Shown: one piece after another, positions 50,937-62,000 of the stretch
How positions within the stretch are numbered: the stretch's first letter is position 1
Layout of the letters: every line of letters starts with the position of its first letter
Assembly: GCF_030265065.1 (NCBI RefSeq)
Contig: NC_080407.1
Location: forward strand, 54,849,666 to 54,913,665
DNA from: Corythoichthys intestinalis
Taxonomy: Eukaryota > Chordata > Actinopteri > Syngnathiformes > Syngnathidae
Reading direction: 5' to 3'
Length of the DNA stretch: 64,000 nucleotides
Program-made: the position numbers and the translations under genes
Notes under the pieces: generated by a model
The model's input: the letters and a program-made list of their open reading frames with translations, nothing else
Database searches by the model: none
Told to the model about the DNA's origin: nothing

Positions 50937-53900
50937 ATGTCCGCCGCCAAGCAGGAGGACCGCAAAGGTTCGGGCGAGTGGCGCGAGTTCTTCTGGAACC
51001 CGCGCACGCACGAGCTGCTGGGTCGAACCGCTGCCAGCTGGGGTAAGTGACTGAGAATTACATTGCATCATTACGTAATCTCGTCAATGCAAAATTCATG
51101 ACGCCTCTGGAGTAAGTGCGCTCCATTTTCAAGCATTTTTGTCCGTCATGATGTCCAATGATTGACAATAGCCGCCCCTAGTGGTATTCACGTTACATTT
51201 TCGTATTTAATTTGATTTTTTGATTTTTTTGTTGCCATACGCTCAGCTAATAAAAAACATATGGACATCCATCCACTCTTTGCATCACCCGTCTGATGAT
51301 GTCATACATCCCAGCATGCACCGATGCAGTGGCGCTTTGGCCTTGATGGAAGCTGAAGGACAAAACACAGGGATGAAGCGACATTACTAACGGAGGGAGG
51401 GGGAATGTGTGTGTGTGGACTTTAATCGGGATTATTTGGCGGGCCGCAGTTGAGTGGATTGTAATCTGTCACAACATTTTCCATACATAAGGACAAGCCC
51501 TCTTCGAGCGTGTCTCACGACTACTATGCACAATTTTTAAGGTTTCGGCTAAATATTCATGACCTATTTAACTCGCTGGATGTCCAATCCTTTTTTACTG
51601 GGAGAGGACAAATGAAAATTCGGCAGAAGAATTAAACACTGTTAAACGGACTATGTGTTATCAGCCGATGCCTTTACTGTACCGATACTGCGCTTTTTTT
51701 TTTTTTTTGAAAATGTATACTTTTATTGTCATTGGATTGGACTAATTTTCAGGAGTGGAGCTGGTCCAGTTGTGCCATGTGAGATCATTGCGAGGATTGG
51801 GTCTATCCTGTTAGTCCAAACGCGTTAATCTTTCACATACAACAACACTTTTAATGTCTTTAAGTCTTGAAGGAATTTGACCTTTTAGCCAGATTGCCAG
51901 AATCACACCAGCGAAACTCCGACAACCAGGCCAAAAGGCCAAACTCCGCACGTTCACCTTAGTCTTAACCCTTTGTACCGAGTAGATTTTGAAAGCTGGA
52001 AAAAGGCTTCAAAACACAAGATGACAATTTATTCAGGTCGACAGCGATCAAACGGCAAGGAGAAACAGCAACAGACCTAGGCGAGGAGGCAGACTTGTTC
52101 CAGGGTCACCATAACACAAGTCAACAAAAGGTTCCCGAGAAAAATGACATTGATTTGTTAAACATTTCAAGGCGAAAAAGCAACAGACACAGGCGAGGAG
52201 GCATACTTGTTCCAGGGTCACCATATCACTAGTCAACAAATGGTTCCTGAGAAAAATCGACATCGATTTGTTAAACATTTCAAGGCAAAACGAAAACAGA
52301 CCCAGGCGAGGAGGCAGACTCGTTCCAGGGTCACCATATCACAAGTCAAAGAAAGGTTCCCAAGAAAAAATGACATCGATTTGTTAAACATTTCAAGGCG
52401 GAACGGGAACAGACCCAGGCGAGGAGGCAGACTCGTTCCAGGGTCACCATATCACAAGTCAACAAATGGTTCCTGAGAAAAATCGACATCGATTTGTTAA
52501 ACATTTCAAGGCGAAACGGCAACAGACCTAGGCGAGGAGGCAGACTCTTCCAGGGTCAACATATCACAAGTCAAAAAAAGGTTCCTGAGAAAAAATGACA
52601 TCGATTTGTTAAACATTTCAAGGCGAAACGGCAACAGACCCAGGCGAGGAGGCAGACTCTTCCAGGGTCACCATATCACAAGTCAACAAAAGGTTCCCGA
52701 GAAAAAATGACATCGATTTGTGAAACATTTCAAGGCGAAACGGCAACAGACCCAGGCGAGGAGGCAGACTCGTTCCAGGGACACCATATCACAAGCCAAC
52801 AAAAGGTTCCCGAGAAAAAATGACATTGATTTTTTTAAACATTTCAAGGCGAAACGGCAACAAACCCAGGTGAGGAGGCAGACTCGTTCCAGGGTCAACA
52901 TACCACAAGTCAACAAGAGGTTCCCGAGAAAAATGAGATCGATTTGTTAGAGGCGCAGAGCTTACAAACTAAGAGTTGTTTTTGTTATCGGGTGTTGTGA
53001 TAGTACAGGACGTCCTGCCATTTGTTCTGGACTGTCCTGAAGTGCTGATTGCGGGATTTGGTGTTGCAGACGTGGGCTTGTAGATGTCTTGGCTATAACC
53101 TGCTCGTCAGCGTCAATCTTGCTTAGTCTGCTACATAAGGCACGCGTTCGGCTTCCGTGGTCAGATGGCGTCATGTATCTCTTATGCCTTATGTCAAATA
53201 CATTCTGCTTGTTTTCCTTAAACTATAATATAACTGCTATTTATTTTATGTTGGGTACATTAGAGTAATACAAACAGTCGAGCGTAAATACGAGAAAAGT
53301 CTGCACGAGTCAGGAACCACGTGGGTGAGACCCTCTCGCGGGGTTCAAAGTGAAAGACGAGAAAGTAGCGGAAGTCATCAGACACTGGATTTGTGGGTTA
53401 AGAGGATTTACCGACACTGTTGTCGCGAACTCAAAAGTGTCAATAAGTGACCAAAACAAGACGCGAGCCGCCCCTCGATTGGCATCGAAGTGGGTCATCG
53501 GCAGGGGGTAGGGCTCGACAACACAAGAGGATTATAGACATTGAGAACCTCGACGGGGGGAGGGGTGGCGGCTCTTCTGAACCCGAATAATCAGCGTGGC
53601 CAATCTTCACTTAGGTCTGATCCTGCTTTTCTACCTGGTCTTCTACTTGTTCCTGGCCGGGATGTTCACGCTCACCATGTACATCATGCTCTTGACGCTG
53701 GACGACTACAAACCCACCTGGCAGGACCGCCTAGCTACCCCAGGTGGGAAAAGAACCAAAACGATTGGTCGATGTGGTCTGAAACGCGATTGGCTGAAAA
53801 GCTTGTTGTCTTTCAGGGATGATGATTCGTCCAAAAGGCAATCAACTGGAGCTCACCTACTCCATGTCCGAGTTGGAAAGTTATAAGGGCTTTGTGCAAA

Positions 53901-56760
53901 GTCTGGACTCGTTTTTGTCCCGTAAGAAGGCCCCTCGTAAACACTTTGACGTAAAACAATTTCCCTCTTTTACTGACGACCTGTCGGTCCGCAGAGTACG
54001 ACGACAGCCAGCAGGTTCAGATGAACGACAACTGCCCTCCTGATCAGTACTTCATCCAGGAAGACAGCGGAGAGGTAAGCCCAGTTTCCTTGGTCTCACC
54101 CGGTTTTCTGTCTTACGCGTTTTCTATGTCTTCAGGTTCGGAACAATCCCAAGCGTTCCTGTCAGTTCAATAGGACAATGTTAGAGGAGTGTTCGGGGTC
54201 TACCGACCGTTTCTACGGTTACGGCCGAGGACAACCCTGCGTGCTGATTAAACTCAACCGGGTAAGAAATCCCGGTTGTCTGAAATTTCCACATTTTGGA
54301 CACCTCGCAAGTAAAAGCGAATCATTTATTCAATTCCAGTTACAATCCACCAGGGGGGGCTATGAGGGCGCCTACTTTCTACGGCGCTAATCCTCATGAT
54401 TAGGTTTGCCAGTGAGCAGTTGCAGCAGGGCCAAGAACAAAAAGTGGTATTTGCCATGTGGCAAAATGGATTTTACCATGTGGCATTTTTTTTGCCATGT
54501 GGCATTTTTTTGCCATGTTGGAAAATGGATTTTGCCATGTGGTATTTTTTTTTGCCATGTGGCATTTTTTTTACATGTAGCAAAATGGATTTTGCAATGT
54601 GGCAAAATGTTTTATGGAAAAATGGTTTGTGGCATTTTGTTTGCCATGTGGCAATTATTTTTGCCATTTGGGCAAAATGGATTTTGCCACGGGGCATTTT
54701 TTTTTGCCATGTGGCCAAATGAATTTTGGTTTGTGCCATTTATTTTGGCCATGTGGCCAAAATAGGATTTTGATTTGTGGCATTTGTTTGGCCATGTGGC
54801 AAAATGAATTTTCCCATGTGGCAAAATGGATTTTGCCATGTGAGGAAATGGATTTTGCCATGTGGGATTTGTATTGCCATGTGACAAAATTGATTTTGCT
54901 ATGTGGCATTTTTTTGCCATGTGGCAAAATGGATTTTGCCATGTGGCAAAATGGATTTTACCACGTGGCAAAAATGATTCTGGCATGTGACAAAATGGAT
55001 TTTGGCATGTGGCATTTTTTAAAAATTTGGCAAAACTAATTTTGGTTTGTGGCATTTTGTTTGCCATGTGGCAAATATTTTTTGCCATGTGGCAAAATGG
55101 ATTTTGCCATTTAGTATTTTTTATGCCATTAGGGCAAAATGGATTTTGGTTTGTGGCATTTATTTTGGCCATGTGACAAAATGGATTTTCCCATGTGGCA
55201 TTTTTTTTTGGAATGTGGCAAAATGGATTTTGGTTTGTGGGATTTTTTTGGCCATGTGGCCAAAATGAATTTTTGTTTGTGGCATTTTTTGGGCCATGTG
55301 GCAATTATTTGCCATGTGGCTAAATGGATTTTGTCACGTGGCATTTTTTTTTTTTTTTTTTTGCCAAGTGGCAAAAGTGATTTTGGTTTGTGGAATTTTT
55401 TTGGCAGTGTGGCCAAAATGGATTTTGGTTTGCGGAATTTGTTTGGGCCATGTGGCATTTTTTTGCCATGTGGCAAAATGTATTTTGCCCATGTGGCATT
55501 TTTTTTGTCATGTGGCATTTTTTGTCATGTGGCGTTTTTTTTTTTTTTTTTGCCACATGACCCAAAACAAGAATGCCACAAACCAAAATCCATGGCAAAA
55601 TCCATTTTGCCACATGGCAAAAAAATGTCACTTGACCAAAAAATGCCACATTGCAAAATCCATTTTGGAACATGTTAAAAAAAATGCCACATGGCAAAAT
55701 CAATTTTGCCACATTGCAAATACCACTTTTGGTTCTCGCTGTCTCTCCGGAGTTGACCCTGAACTAGTTGCAAGCAGTCCCAACCCTTATTTTTTCAGGA
55801 AATAAATGTTTATGGACAAGAGTCTTGAAATCACACTGATCTTTTCTTCTCGTCTGATGGTTCGCAGGTGATCGGGATGTTTCCCGGAAAGGACGGACAG
55901 TCGCCTTTTGTCACTTGCGGATCCAAAGTAGGCCTGTCTGACTACACATCTGTCTGTCCGCACATCTGTCTGTCTCCGCATCTGTCGGTCTCTTTGTGTA
56001 CATGGCGTCTCGCTCCTCTGTTCCTCAGTTGTACAAAGAGGGAGAAGACGAGTTGGTAAGACGAGCTCGCGAGAACTCGCCACGTAGCCTTCAAGTAGAA
56101 GTTAGTCCGTTTTAGCAAACGGTAGGGTTGCCAAAAGTCCTGGATTGTGCGGGAGAACCCGGAATTTAGGAAGTTCCACTGCCGGCGAGACCAGTCAGAA
56201 CTCCCTAAATTCCAGGATGTCCCACGCAAATTGGGACTGTTGGCAACCATAGGAAACAGGCGCTTATAGACTGAAGGAACAGCAGTTAGCCGCCATTGAG
56301 CTCTGGGAATGATGCATTTGTGTTTGATCAATCAAATGGGCGTCATGTTGACTGTGTGCAGAGAGAGGACAGCGATCAGATGGGACCTCTGGCCTACTAC
56401 CCTCCAAATGGGACCTTCAACCTTATGTATTACCCTTATTATGGCAAGAAAGCTCAGGTAACCATTGTTTAGAAGTTAGCGGTTAACCGTCTAAGTCGTC
56501 TTTTTTTGACCTGAATGCTGAATAACAACTTGAACCTGAATATTTGCTCCATGAAGGACCATCAGTCACTTGTCTATTGTCACGTTTTGCATTTTCAGGT
56601 GAACTACACCCAGCCGCTGGTGGCCATCAAGTTTCTGAACGCCTCCCTCAACACCGACATCGACGTGGAGTGTAAAATCACCTCCAACACACTGGCCCCC
56701 GGCAGCGAGCGGGACAAATTTGCCGGGCGCGTGTCCTTTAAGCTACGAATCAACAAGTAG
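50937..56760 (+). CDS. atp1b2: ATP1B2-like Na,K-ATPase beta subunit, 296 aa
   Basis: Type II membrane glycoprotein, the beta subunit that escorts the Na,K-ATPase alpha subunit to the plasma membrane. Nine exons: 50937-51042, 53615-53743, 53817-53921, 53995-54074, 54136-54261, 55868-55927, 56029-56055, 56362-56457, 56599-56760; all phases agree. The cytoplasmic N-terminus has [19 protein letters not shown]. The single membrane helix is at about residues 36-60 ([17 protein letters not shown]). Extracellular family blocks include [42 protein letters not shown] and [12 protein letters not shown]-glycosylation sequons are NRT, NGT, NYT and NAS. Sequence fits ATP1B2 better than ATP1B1 or ATP1B3. 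Intron 1 contains a 113-bp minisatellite and intron 5 a satellite array. The gene is intact. Confidence 0.94.
52040..52950. repeat. 113-bp minisatellite in atp1b2 intron 1
   Basis: Eight copies of a 112-114-bp unit. The anchor GGCGAGGAGGCAG recurs at about 52080, 52192, 52305, 52418, 52531, 52643, 52755 and (as GGTGAGGAGGCAG) 52869. Each unit also has TCCAGGGTCACCATATCAC and CATCGATTTGTTAAACATTT. Units are about 90-95% alike by eye. Open frames through it are by-products. Confidence 0.93.
54425..55745. repeat. TGCCACATGGCA satellite array 2 (atp1b2 intron 5), head-to-head
   Basis: Left border AAGAACAAAAAGTGGTATTT; then about 50 units in GCCATGTGGCAAAATGGATT orientation to about 55540. After that the orientation flips (GCCACATGGCAAAATCCATT) up to 55725. 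The right border AATACCACTTTTGGTTCTCG is the inverse of the left border. The array is thus bounded by inverted repeats and itself forms a large imperfect foldback. Confidence 0.92.
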
Positions 56761-56999
56761 ACGCGCAAACACGCCAGGCCGCCACCGCACTGCAACCGTG
56801 ACTCTGACCACTCCTACTCCCCCTCCCACTTCACACGCAAAATCGCTGACCAATCGTCACAGTTTGACGTCAGCCCAGCAGAATCTCAGCCTACCTGACC
56901 TCACCTCGATCAAGCCCTTTATTATCTGTGTATTTATTATTTATGTATTTTGTACACTCGCTGTTAACATATCCTGGAACTTTTGCCGGAATTTCAAGT

Positions 57000-58450
57000 G
57001 TTTAAATCAATTTTGGTATGTGGCAATTTTTTTTTTCCTTTTGGTAAGTGGCATTTTTTTGTGTATATGGCGTTTTTGCAGGCCATGCACGTCCATGCCT
57101 TTGACGGCTATGCACGTCCAAATTTTCCATTCATTTTAAATGCCAGAAAAACACTTGTTGCCGTGATTTTTGACCATACACTTTACATTAGAGCACATTG
57201 ACGTTCAGCTGACACCCAAGTCAGGCTATGCAAATCCATTTTGCCACATGGCAAAATCAATTTTGCCACATAGAAAAAAAAAAAAAAAAAGCCACATGGC
57301 AAAATCCATTTTGCCGCATGGTAAAAAGAATTGCCACATGACAAAATCCATTTTGCCACATGGAAAAAAAATGCCACATTGCAAAATCCATTTTTCCACA
57401 TGGCAAAAAAATGCCACTTTGCAAAAATAAAATGCCACATGGCAAAATCCATTTTGCTGCACGGTAAAAAGAAATGCCACATGGCAAAATCCATTTTGCC
57501 ACATGGCAAAAAAATGCCACATTGTAAAATCCATTTTGCCACATGGCAAAAAAATGCCACTTTGCAAAAATGAAAAGCCACATGGCAAAATCCATTTTGC
57601 CACATGGCAAAAAATGCCACATGACAAAATCCATTTTGCCACATGGCAAAAAAATGCCACATTGCAAAATCCATTTTTCCACATGGCAAAAAAATGCCAC
57701 TTTGCAAAAATAAAATGCCACATGGCAAAATCCATTTTGCTGCACGCTAAAAAGAAATGCCACATGGCAAAATCCATTTTGCCACATGGCAAAAAAAATG
57801 CCACATGGCAAAATCCATTTTGCCACATGGCAAAAAATGCCACATTGCAAAATCCGTTTTGCCACATAACAAAATCAATTTTTGCCACTAACCAAAAAAA
57901 TGCCACATGGCAAAATCAATTTTGCCACATGGCAAAAAAAATGCTACATGGCAAAATCCATTTTGCCACATGGCAAAAAAAATGCCACATTGCAATATCC
58001 ATTTTGCCACATGGCAAAAAAAGCCACATTGCAATATCCATTTTGCCACATGGCAAAAAAAATGCCACATTGCAAAATCCATTTTGCCACATGGCAAAAA
58101 AGTACCCCATGGCAAAATCAATGTTGCCACATGGCAAATAAAACACCATGTGGCAAAAAAAATGCCACATGGCAATTAAAACGCGACGTGGCAAAAAAAA
58201 TGCCACGTGGCAAAATCCATTTTCCCACATGGCAAAAAATGCCACTTTGCAAAATCCGTTTTGCCACATGGCAAAAAAATGCCACATGGCAAAATAAAAT
58301 ACTCCATGGCAAAATCAATTGTGCCACATGGCAATTAAAACGCCACGCGGCAAAAAAATGCCACATGGCAATTAAAACGCCACTTTGGAAAAAAAAAAGC
58401 CACATGGCTAGATCCATTTGCCACATGGCAAAGACCACTTTTTGTTCCCA
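57000..58450. repeat. TGCCACATGGCA satellite array 3 (3' of atp1b2)
   Basis: Starts with a few diverged plus-type units (TATGTGGCAATTTTTT, 57015-57065) and a GGCTATGCACGTCCAAATTT lead-in. Then come about 55 minus-type units (GCCACATGGCAAAATCCATT) from 57240 to 58430. It ends CAAAGACCACTTTTTGTTCC, resembling the other borders. A higher-order period of about 250 bp is visible (TTTGCAAAAATAAAATGCCA recurs at about 57418 and 57699). Confidence 0.9.
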
Positions 58451-58859
58451 GCCCAGCTGGAGAAATCAGCATAACATTAAGATTTCATATCATGTCAAAA
58501 AAAACAAAAACTGCCTTTTATAGTAGAACTCTTGCCCCGAAAAAACAAGTGTCACAACTGTACATTTTTCTCTAATTGGTGAAGTATTGCAATTAATTTT
58601 TCTTCACAAAAGCCTCATAGTCGTGTATTTTCCACACAAATCTTTTCCACGCACCGGGTTCGTGTACAACCAATCAAAATGTATGTTGTGGTTGACCTGT
58701 CTTAAGCAAAAGCACCTGATTAAAAACACAAACATTTCTGTCTTAGTTGAGGCACTTTGTCCCTCCTTCTGTCTAATATAAACGATTCATTCATGTCATT
58801 TCATCACATTAAAAAGATGCGCTCCATGTAAATGTATCCCTTACCGGCCGCCTTCCAGT

Positions 58860-59000
58860 TCAGTGATTAAAGCGCATGCGTATTGGTTCCATTGCCAGAA
58901 ACTAACAGGCATACGCGGATTATCACGAATTAAAGTTTGAAAAGCGACAACACAAGAGTACAGCTAAATACAGGAAAATTGGGGAACATCCGACAAAAAA
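58860..59000 (+). promoter_or_regulatory. Candidate eif4e2 promoter
   Basis: An NRF1-like GCGCATGCG (58872-58880) and an inverted CCAAT box ATTGG (58882-58886) lie about 120 bp before the proposed eif4e2 start codon. The arrangement resembles the other housekeeping promoters in this window. Function is inferred. Confidence 0.4.
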
Positions 59001-59002
59001 GG

Positions 59003-62000
59003 ATGGACCCATTTGAGTGGTAAGACAGAACTGAAACCGCAAAACAACACGAAAAGTATCGTAAAAGTCGCGGCTAACATTTAGCATAACATGCACACAG
59101 GTGGATTAGTTCATCAGTAACTGACACAGTGAAGTAATAACAGTTTTAAAGTTTTTTTTTTTTTTTTTAATGGTACATTCGTCACGTTATTTATATTTTA
59201 TGTCGTTGTTGTTTTTGAAATGTTTAGTAGTGTACTTTAGCCGCAATTTATCAATGAACGTGTCTCTTAAGCCAAACTATTGATCTTGTACTTTCCTAAA
59301 ATCAGACATTTTTCAAATTACTTTTATTTTATTTTTACCGAAGACAAATAACAGCTACAGGTGCAAAAATTACGTAAATTCAAGTACAAGTATCTAAAAA
59401 AACAAAAACAAAAAAAACCCTCAAATATAAGTACAAAGTACTTGCTTTAAAGCAACACTAGGTAACTTTTCCATCTTTATAAAATATTTTCATAACGTGA
59501 TAATTTGTTGACTGACAACTAATTGGATGACACCTTTTTTTATCTTGAGGAGGTCTTTAGTAGAGCTGCAGCTATCGATTATTTTAGTAGTCGATGAATC
59601 TATCAACTAGTTAGTTCGAATAATCGAGTAATTGGATTAGGAAAATTGCACTTTCAAAAGATCATCAAATGCGAACACAAAATAAAATTCCTTAATATTT
59701 CTTTAAACTTGATTAGCAAACGTCTGCTAGCTTAAATGCTATAAAATGTTTTTTTTTTAAATTAATTAATTTATTTAAAACAATACGCTTATAAATCATT
59801 CAACCACCTATTCCCACAAAAACCGCTAAATACACCTATAAACTATATTACAAATGCTTAAAAACATTCGCTGATGTTGGTCTTGACAGGGAGGAGCTGG
59901 ATCAGTTTTTAAACTCGAGTTGCTCGAGTGTTCGTTTCAGCTCTAGATCAAAGGCAAATCTATGTTCAATCCACCACTATTTATTTTTTTAAAAAACCTC
60001 CAGGTGTTCAAAAACTCAGGTTATACATATAAAAAATATATTTTTATTATCGGTTATTAGGGGTACACGAGATCCATTTTTTGACACCGATATCGATAAC
60101 TTCCTGCTCCTCAAGGCCGATACCGATACGATAACCGATAATATATATAATTTTCCAATGTATATTAAGTTATATTGTTATATATATTATATTGTAAGTT
60201 TTTGAACAGGAAGTTATCGATATGAGTTTAAAAAAATGGATATCGTGCACCCCTACTTATGTTTGACTGTCATTGGGGTGAATAAGCGCCGCTTCCAGTC
60301 TGACGTCTAGCGTAGTCAATGGCAGTCAGTCAGTGCCCTGTAAAGGATTAAATATACCTAACAATGACACTCCTTATTAGCATTAGCAGTCCAAACGAAG
60401 AGTCCAACAATGCCGCCAACGACAATGGTCGTGTTCAGGTAATGTCGTCATAGCCGCGTCATGCTTGCCATCTTTTTATCAGTGTTTGAACCTGTCGCTT
60501 GGCTTCCTTCAGATGGTGAGTCCGGCAGCGGGAGAACATCCTCTCCAGTACAACTACACTTTCTGGTACAGCCGAAGAAACCAGAGTCGGGTGGCGAGCG
60601 CGCAAAGCTACGAACAAAACATCCGAAGAATCGGGACAGTGGCATCGGTACGCGGAGTTTTTTTCTGGCTTTGCTGTTGTTTAACTAGGGTGGTCCCGAA
60701 CGCACATCTTTGCACCTGATTTTGAGGGTCCGATACGAGTACCGGTCCAGGAGAATAGTGCCATACTTCAGATATTATAACTGTCTCTTGATGCAATCTG
60801 AACGTTAACGTCCCATAAGAGCTAGTTTTGTGTCGCTTCTGCCGTTTCCGGCTGTGTTGTAACATAGACTTCATCATGATATTGACGGGACACCTTCCCC
60901 AGACACTGCACCACGCCTTCATGTAGGGGGCCCGGTTCAGTCGGTCGCAGTTAGATCTAACGCCGGATTTAGGTTGAAAAAGTACGAAAGCTGTACCGCA
61001 TACATCCAGGAAAGATTGTCTCAGGAGTGAGTTTGTAAGTCCCACAGCATGGCAAGTAGGCATTTGCGTGTTGTTTTCAGCACCATTTTCTGCGTATGTT
61101 CTGGGACCTGTGCCCGTCTCGTCATCCCTGCGCGGTCATATGTACTTTAAGTTCCGGCACCTTTTGATTTACAAATTAAGCACTGAAGCCACCTTAACGC
61201 TTTGTGGGTCGGCCCCCTACGGGAAGGCGTGGAGAAAAGTCTGGGAGTTGTCCTGTCAACTGATGGTGGAGTCTATGATCTTATAAACCCGTTCTTGTTC
61301 ACCTGATTCCGATCCTTCGGAAATGATGCGCTCGGGGACCTCCCTAGGTCTAACCTTTGTGTCCAGGTGGAGCAGTTTTGGAAGTTCTACAGTCACCTGG
61401 TACGTCCAGGAAACCTGAGCGAACACATCGACTTCCACTTGTTCAAGGAGGGTATTAAACCGATGTGGGAGGTACAGACGGTCGTACAAAGAACTTGACG
61501 AGACGGCAAAAGGCTCACCGGGTCCACTTTCCAGGACGAGTGCAACCGCGGCGGAGGCAAGTGGATCATCAGGCTGCGAAAAGGACTCGCCAGCCGATTC
61601 TGGGAGAACCTCATTCTTGCCATGCTGGGAGAGCAATTCATGGTCGGGGAGGAAATTTGCGGTGCAGTCATATCCATACGCTTCCAGGTATCGAAATATT
61701 GTTGTGCTAGTTTACGCAGCAGACATCGAGCAACAGTGCTGACCAAGAGTATTGGCCCCCCTGCAATTCTGTCAGAAAATGCTCAATTTCTCCAAGAAAA
61801 TGATTGCACTTACAAATGCTTTGGTAGTAATATCTTCATTTATTTTGCTTGCAATTAAAAACACAAAAGATAATGAGAAAAAAAAAATCATTATTAAGGC
61901 ATTAACAGGCTATGCACGTCCAAATTTTCCAAAATCCAAATCCATTTTGCCACATGGCAAAAAAAATGCCACAGGGCAAAATGCATTTTGCCACATGTCA

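Noticed and set aside
52048-52950. Open frames across the 113-bp minisatellite on both strands
   Set aside because: Repeat-driven; no start context, no family resemblance, and the region is intronic to atp1b2.
57183-58523. CRISPR-like appearance of regularly spaced near-palindromic repeats
   Set aside because: The spacers are low-complexity A/T or the same TCCATTT sequence, not unique. The context is vertebrate introns. This is a satellite.
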